The notes beneath the pieces were generated by a model. The model worked only from the letters and a program-made list of their open reading frames with translations, made no database searches and was not told the origin of the DNA. DNA of 27,500 nucleotides. Origin: Armadillidium nasatum (lineage: Eukaryota; Arthropoda; Malacostraca; Isopoda; Armadillidiidae). Numbering within the stretch: the stretch's first letter is position 1; each line of letters opens with the position of its first letter. Where the stretch lies: assembly GCA_009176605.1 (NCBI GenBank), contig SEYY01021359.1, forward strand, positions 157,501 through 185,000, read 5' to 3'. Of this stretch, positions 26,282 through 27,500 are shown piece after piece. The position numbers were made by a program, and so were the translations under genes.

Positions 26282-26510
26282 ATGGCTAAAAGATCAGCTT
26301 CAGCAGTATGGGAGTACTTTACAATGTTTCAGAATAGGCTCAAACTAGCTGAATGTAACATATACAGTCAGGAAATTAGAAGAGGATTTCCGGGTGCCCC
26401 AAATATAAATTTTTCAACCTAATCTTTATGGTGGCATGTAAAATCAGAACATAAAGTGAACATTCACTAGCAGAAGAGGAGAAGTCAGAAGAAACAGAAA
26501 AGAAAAATTA
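26282..26510 (+). pseudogene. BED-type zinc-finger relic of a hAT-like transposase
   Basis: From ATG 26282: MAKRSASAVWEYFTMFQNRL, KLAECNIYSQEIRRG, then PNINFST, and after a frame change LWWHVKSEHK followed by a Lys/Arg-rich stretch. The VWEYF start, CNIC-like pair, FSTSNLxxH and HxxxxH are the BED finger layout (C-x2-C ... H-x4-H). The second Cys of the CNIC pair is Tyr (TAC at 26363-26365), so the finger could not bind zinc normally. A frameshift separates the Cys and His halves, and no transposase body follows. It differs from the BED finger of the relic at 12110-14048. Confidence 0.65.
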
Positions 26511-26642
26511 AAAATATTGAAAAAACAAGAAAAAAATATAAATTTTCTTATATTTTGTTTGATTTAATCCACTTAATAAAGATAATTTGCCATGTTAACC
26601 CCGGTTTTCCCTGATTTTTAGCCGAGGCAAGGCCCTGGTCAG

Positions 26643-27028
<386 letters not shown>

Positions 27029-27151
27029 AAAGCGACAAGTTATTTGGGCTTAAGTTTGCACATTTAAAAATTCTGCTAGGGAATCTCTTTAGTTGGAGAT
27101 TGTATTCAGTATTCACTTTAATCACTTATTTACCCAAACGAATTGCACTAA

Positions 27152-27427
27152 TTTGCACATGTACTGTCTAAACTAAAGACTACAGTCAAAAAGGATCTGA
27201 AACTACCCATTAATTTAGGTTTTAGAGGAACACTTATTTTGCTTTCAAGGAATTCTTTGATAAAACACTTGAAAAATTTTGAGGAGTATGAGAAAACCTG
27301 GATAATTAATATTTTGTATGATGACAGATTAGGTATTTGGGAGTATTGGAACTCTAGAGGAAAGTTTCATGAAGGCAAACCAATCAAAGAAGCGATAATA
27401 AAAATAAAATATAAATTTAGTAACTAA
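27152..27427 (+). CDS. Unassigned open frame, possible exon or element fragment
   Basis: Open from after a stop at 27149 to TAA at 27425-27427 (91 codons), with no good ATG near its start. A pyrimidine/AG acceptor-like site (GGTTTTAG, ending at 27225) precedes it. The later part reads HLKNFEEYEKTW, INILYDDRLGIWEYW, NSRGKFHEGKPIKEAI, mixed charged and aromatic residues unlike random AT-rich translation. It could be a terminal exon or a decayed transposon fragment. I recognise no family, and there is no link to the phase-0 donor at 24678 beyond position. Confidence 0.25.
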   Translation, partial: FAHVLSKLKTTVKKDLKLPINLGFRGTLILLSRNSLIKHLKNFEEYEKTWIINILYDDRLGIWEYWNSRGKFHEGKPIKEAIIKIKYKFSN

Positions 27428-27500
27428 GAAAGAAGCTAACCATTTTCGGAACTCTTTGAAAAACATAGTGTTGCATTTTTAATTGCCCATTTCTCACTTA

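Overview
This is AT-rich, repeat-dense eukaryotic DNA. The signs are spliced coding exons with GT/AG borders and pyrimidine tracts, AATAAA signals, tRNA-derived SINEs, hAT and non-LTR retrotransposon relics, and about 2.6 kb (roughly 9%) of near-pure (AT)n tracts. Very long (AT)n arrays and jockey-like reverse transcriptase remnants of this type are familiar from malacostracan crustaceans such as decapods. An arthropod, probably a crustacean, is therefore the best guess, but this is inference from texture and not from a diagnostic gene.

Layout. 1-2340: a GC-rich last exon (231-552, + strand, protein not recognised) with a long AT-rich 3' region, then a possible small exon at 2019-2109. 2354-8460: (AT)n tracts, a 30-bp-arm fold-back at 4131-4272, a reverse transcriptase scrap at 6483-6560, and a possible minus-strand last exon at 7934-7990. 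8461-11250: a family of fold-back repeats built from GTTCC-ACGAA type arms around a TGACGTCA octamer, with a tRNA-like SINE head, a CCTAT/ATAGG-rich domain and two compound (AT)n(GA)n tracts between the copies. 12110-14048: a decayed minus-strand hAT/ZBED-like transposase holding two younger MITEs, each with clear terminal inverted repeats (TIRs) and an 8-bp target-site duplication (TSD). Removing each MITE restores the transposase frame across its site.

15834-24677: the best gene in the window, on the + strand. Three phase-0 exons encode 433 residues so far, and the gene continues past 24677. The first coding exon has an 11-codon upstream ORF whose stop overlaps the main start (TAATG). The product is Ser/Thr-rich and mostly disordered-looking, and I do not recognise it. 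Its 5.9-kb second intron holds a reverse transcriptase relic, a lone hAT terminus, a tandem pair of about 297-bp SINEs and several (AT)n tracts. 24678-27500: (AT)n tracts, a BED zinc-finger relic with a mutated zinc ligand, and an unassigned open frame near the end.

No tRNA or rRNA gene, CRISPR array or operon structure was seen. The host genes show no evident functional link to each other. Most of what can be read here is transposon history.
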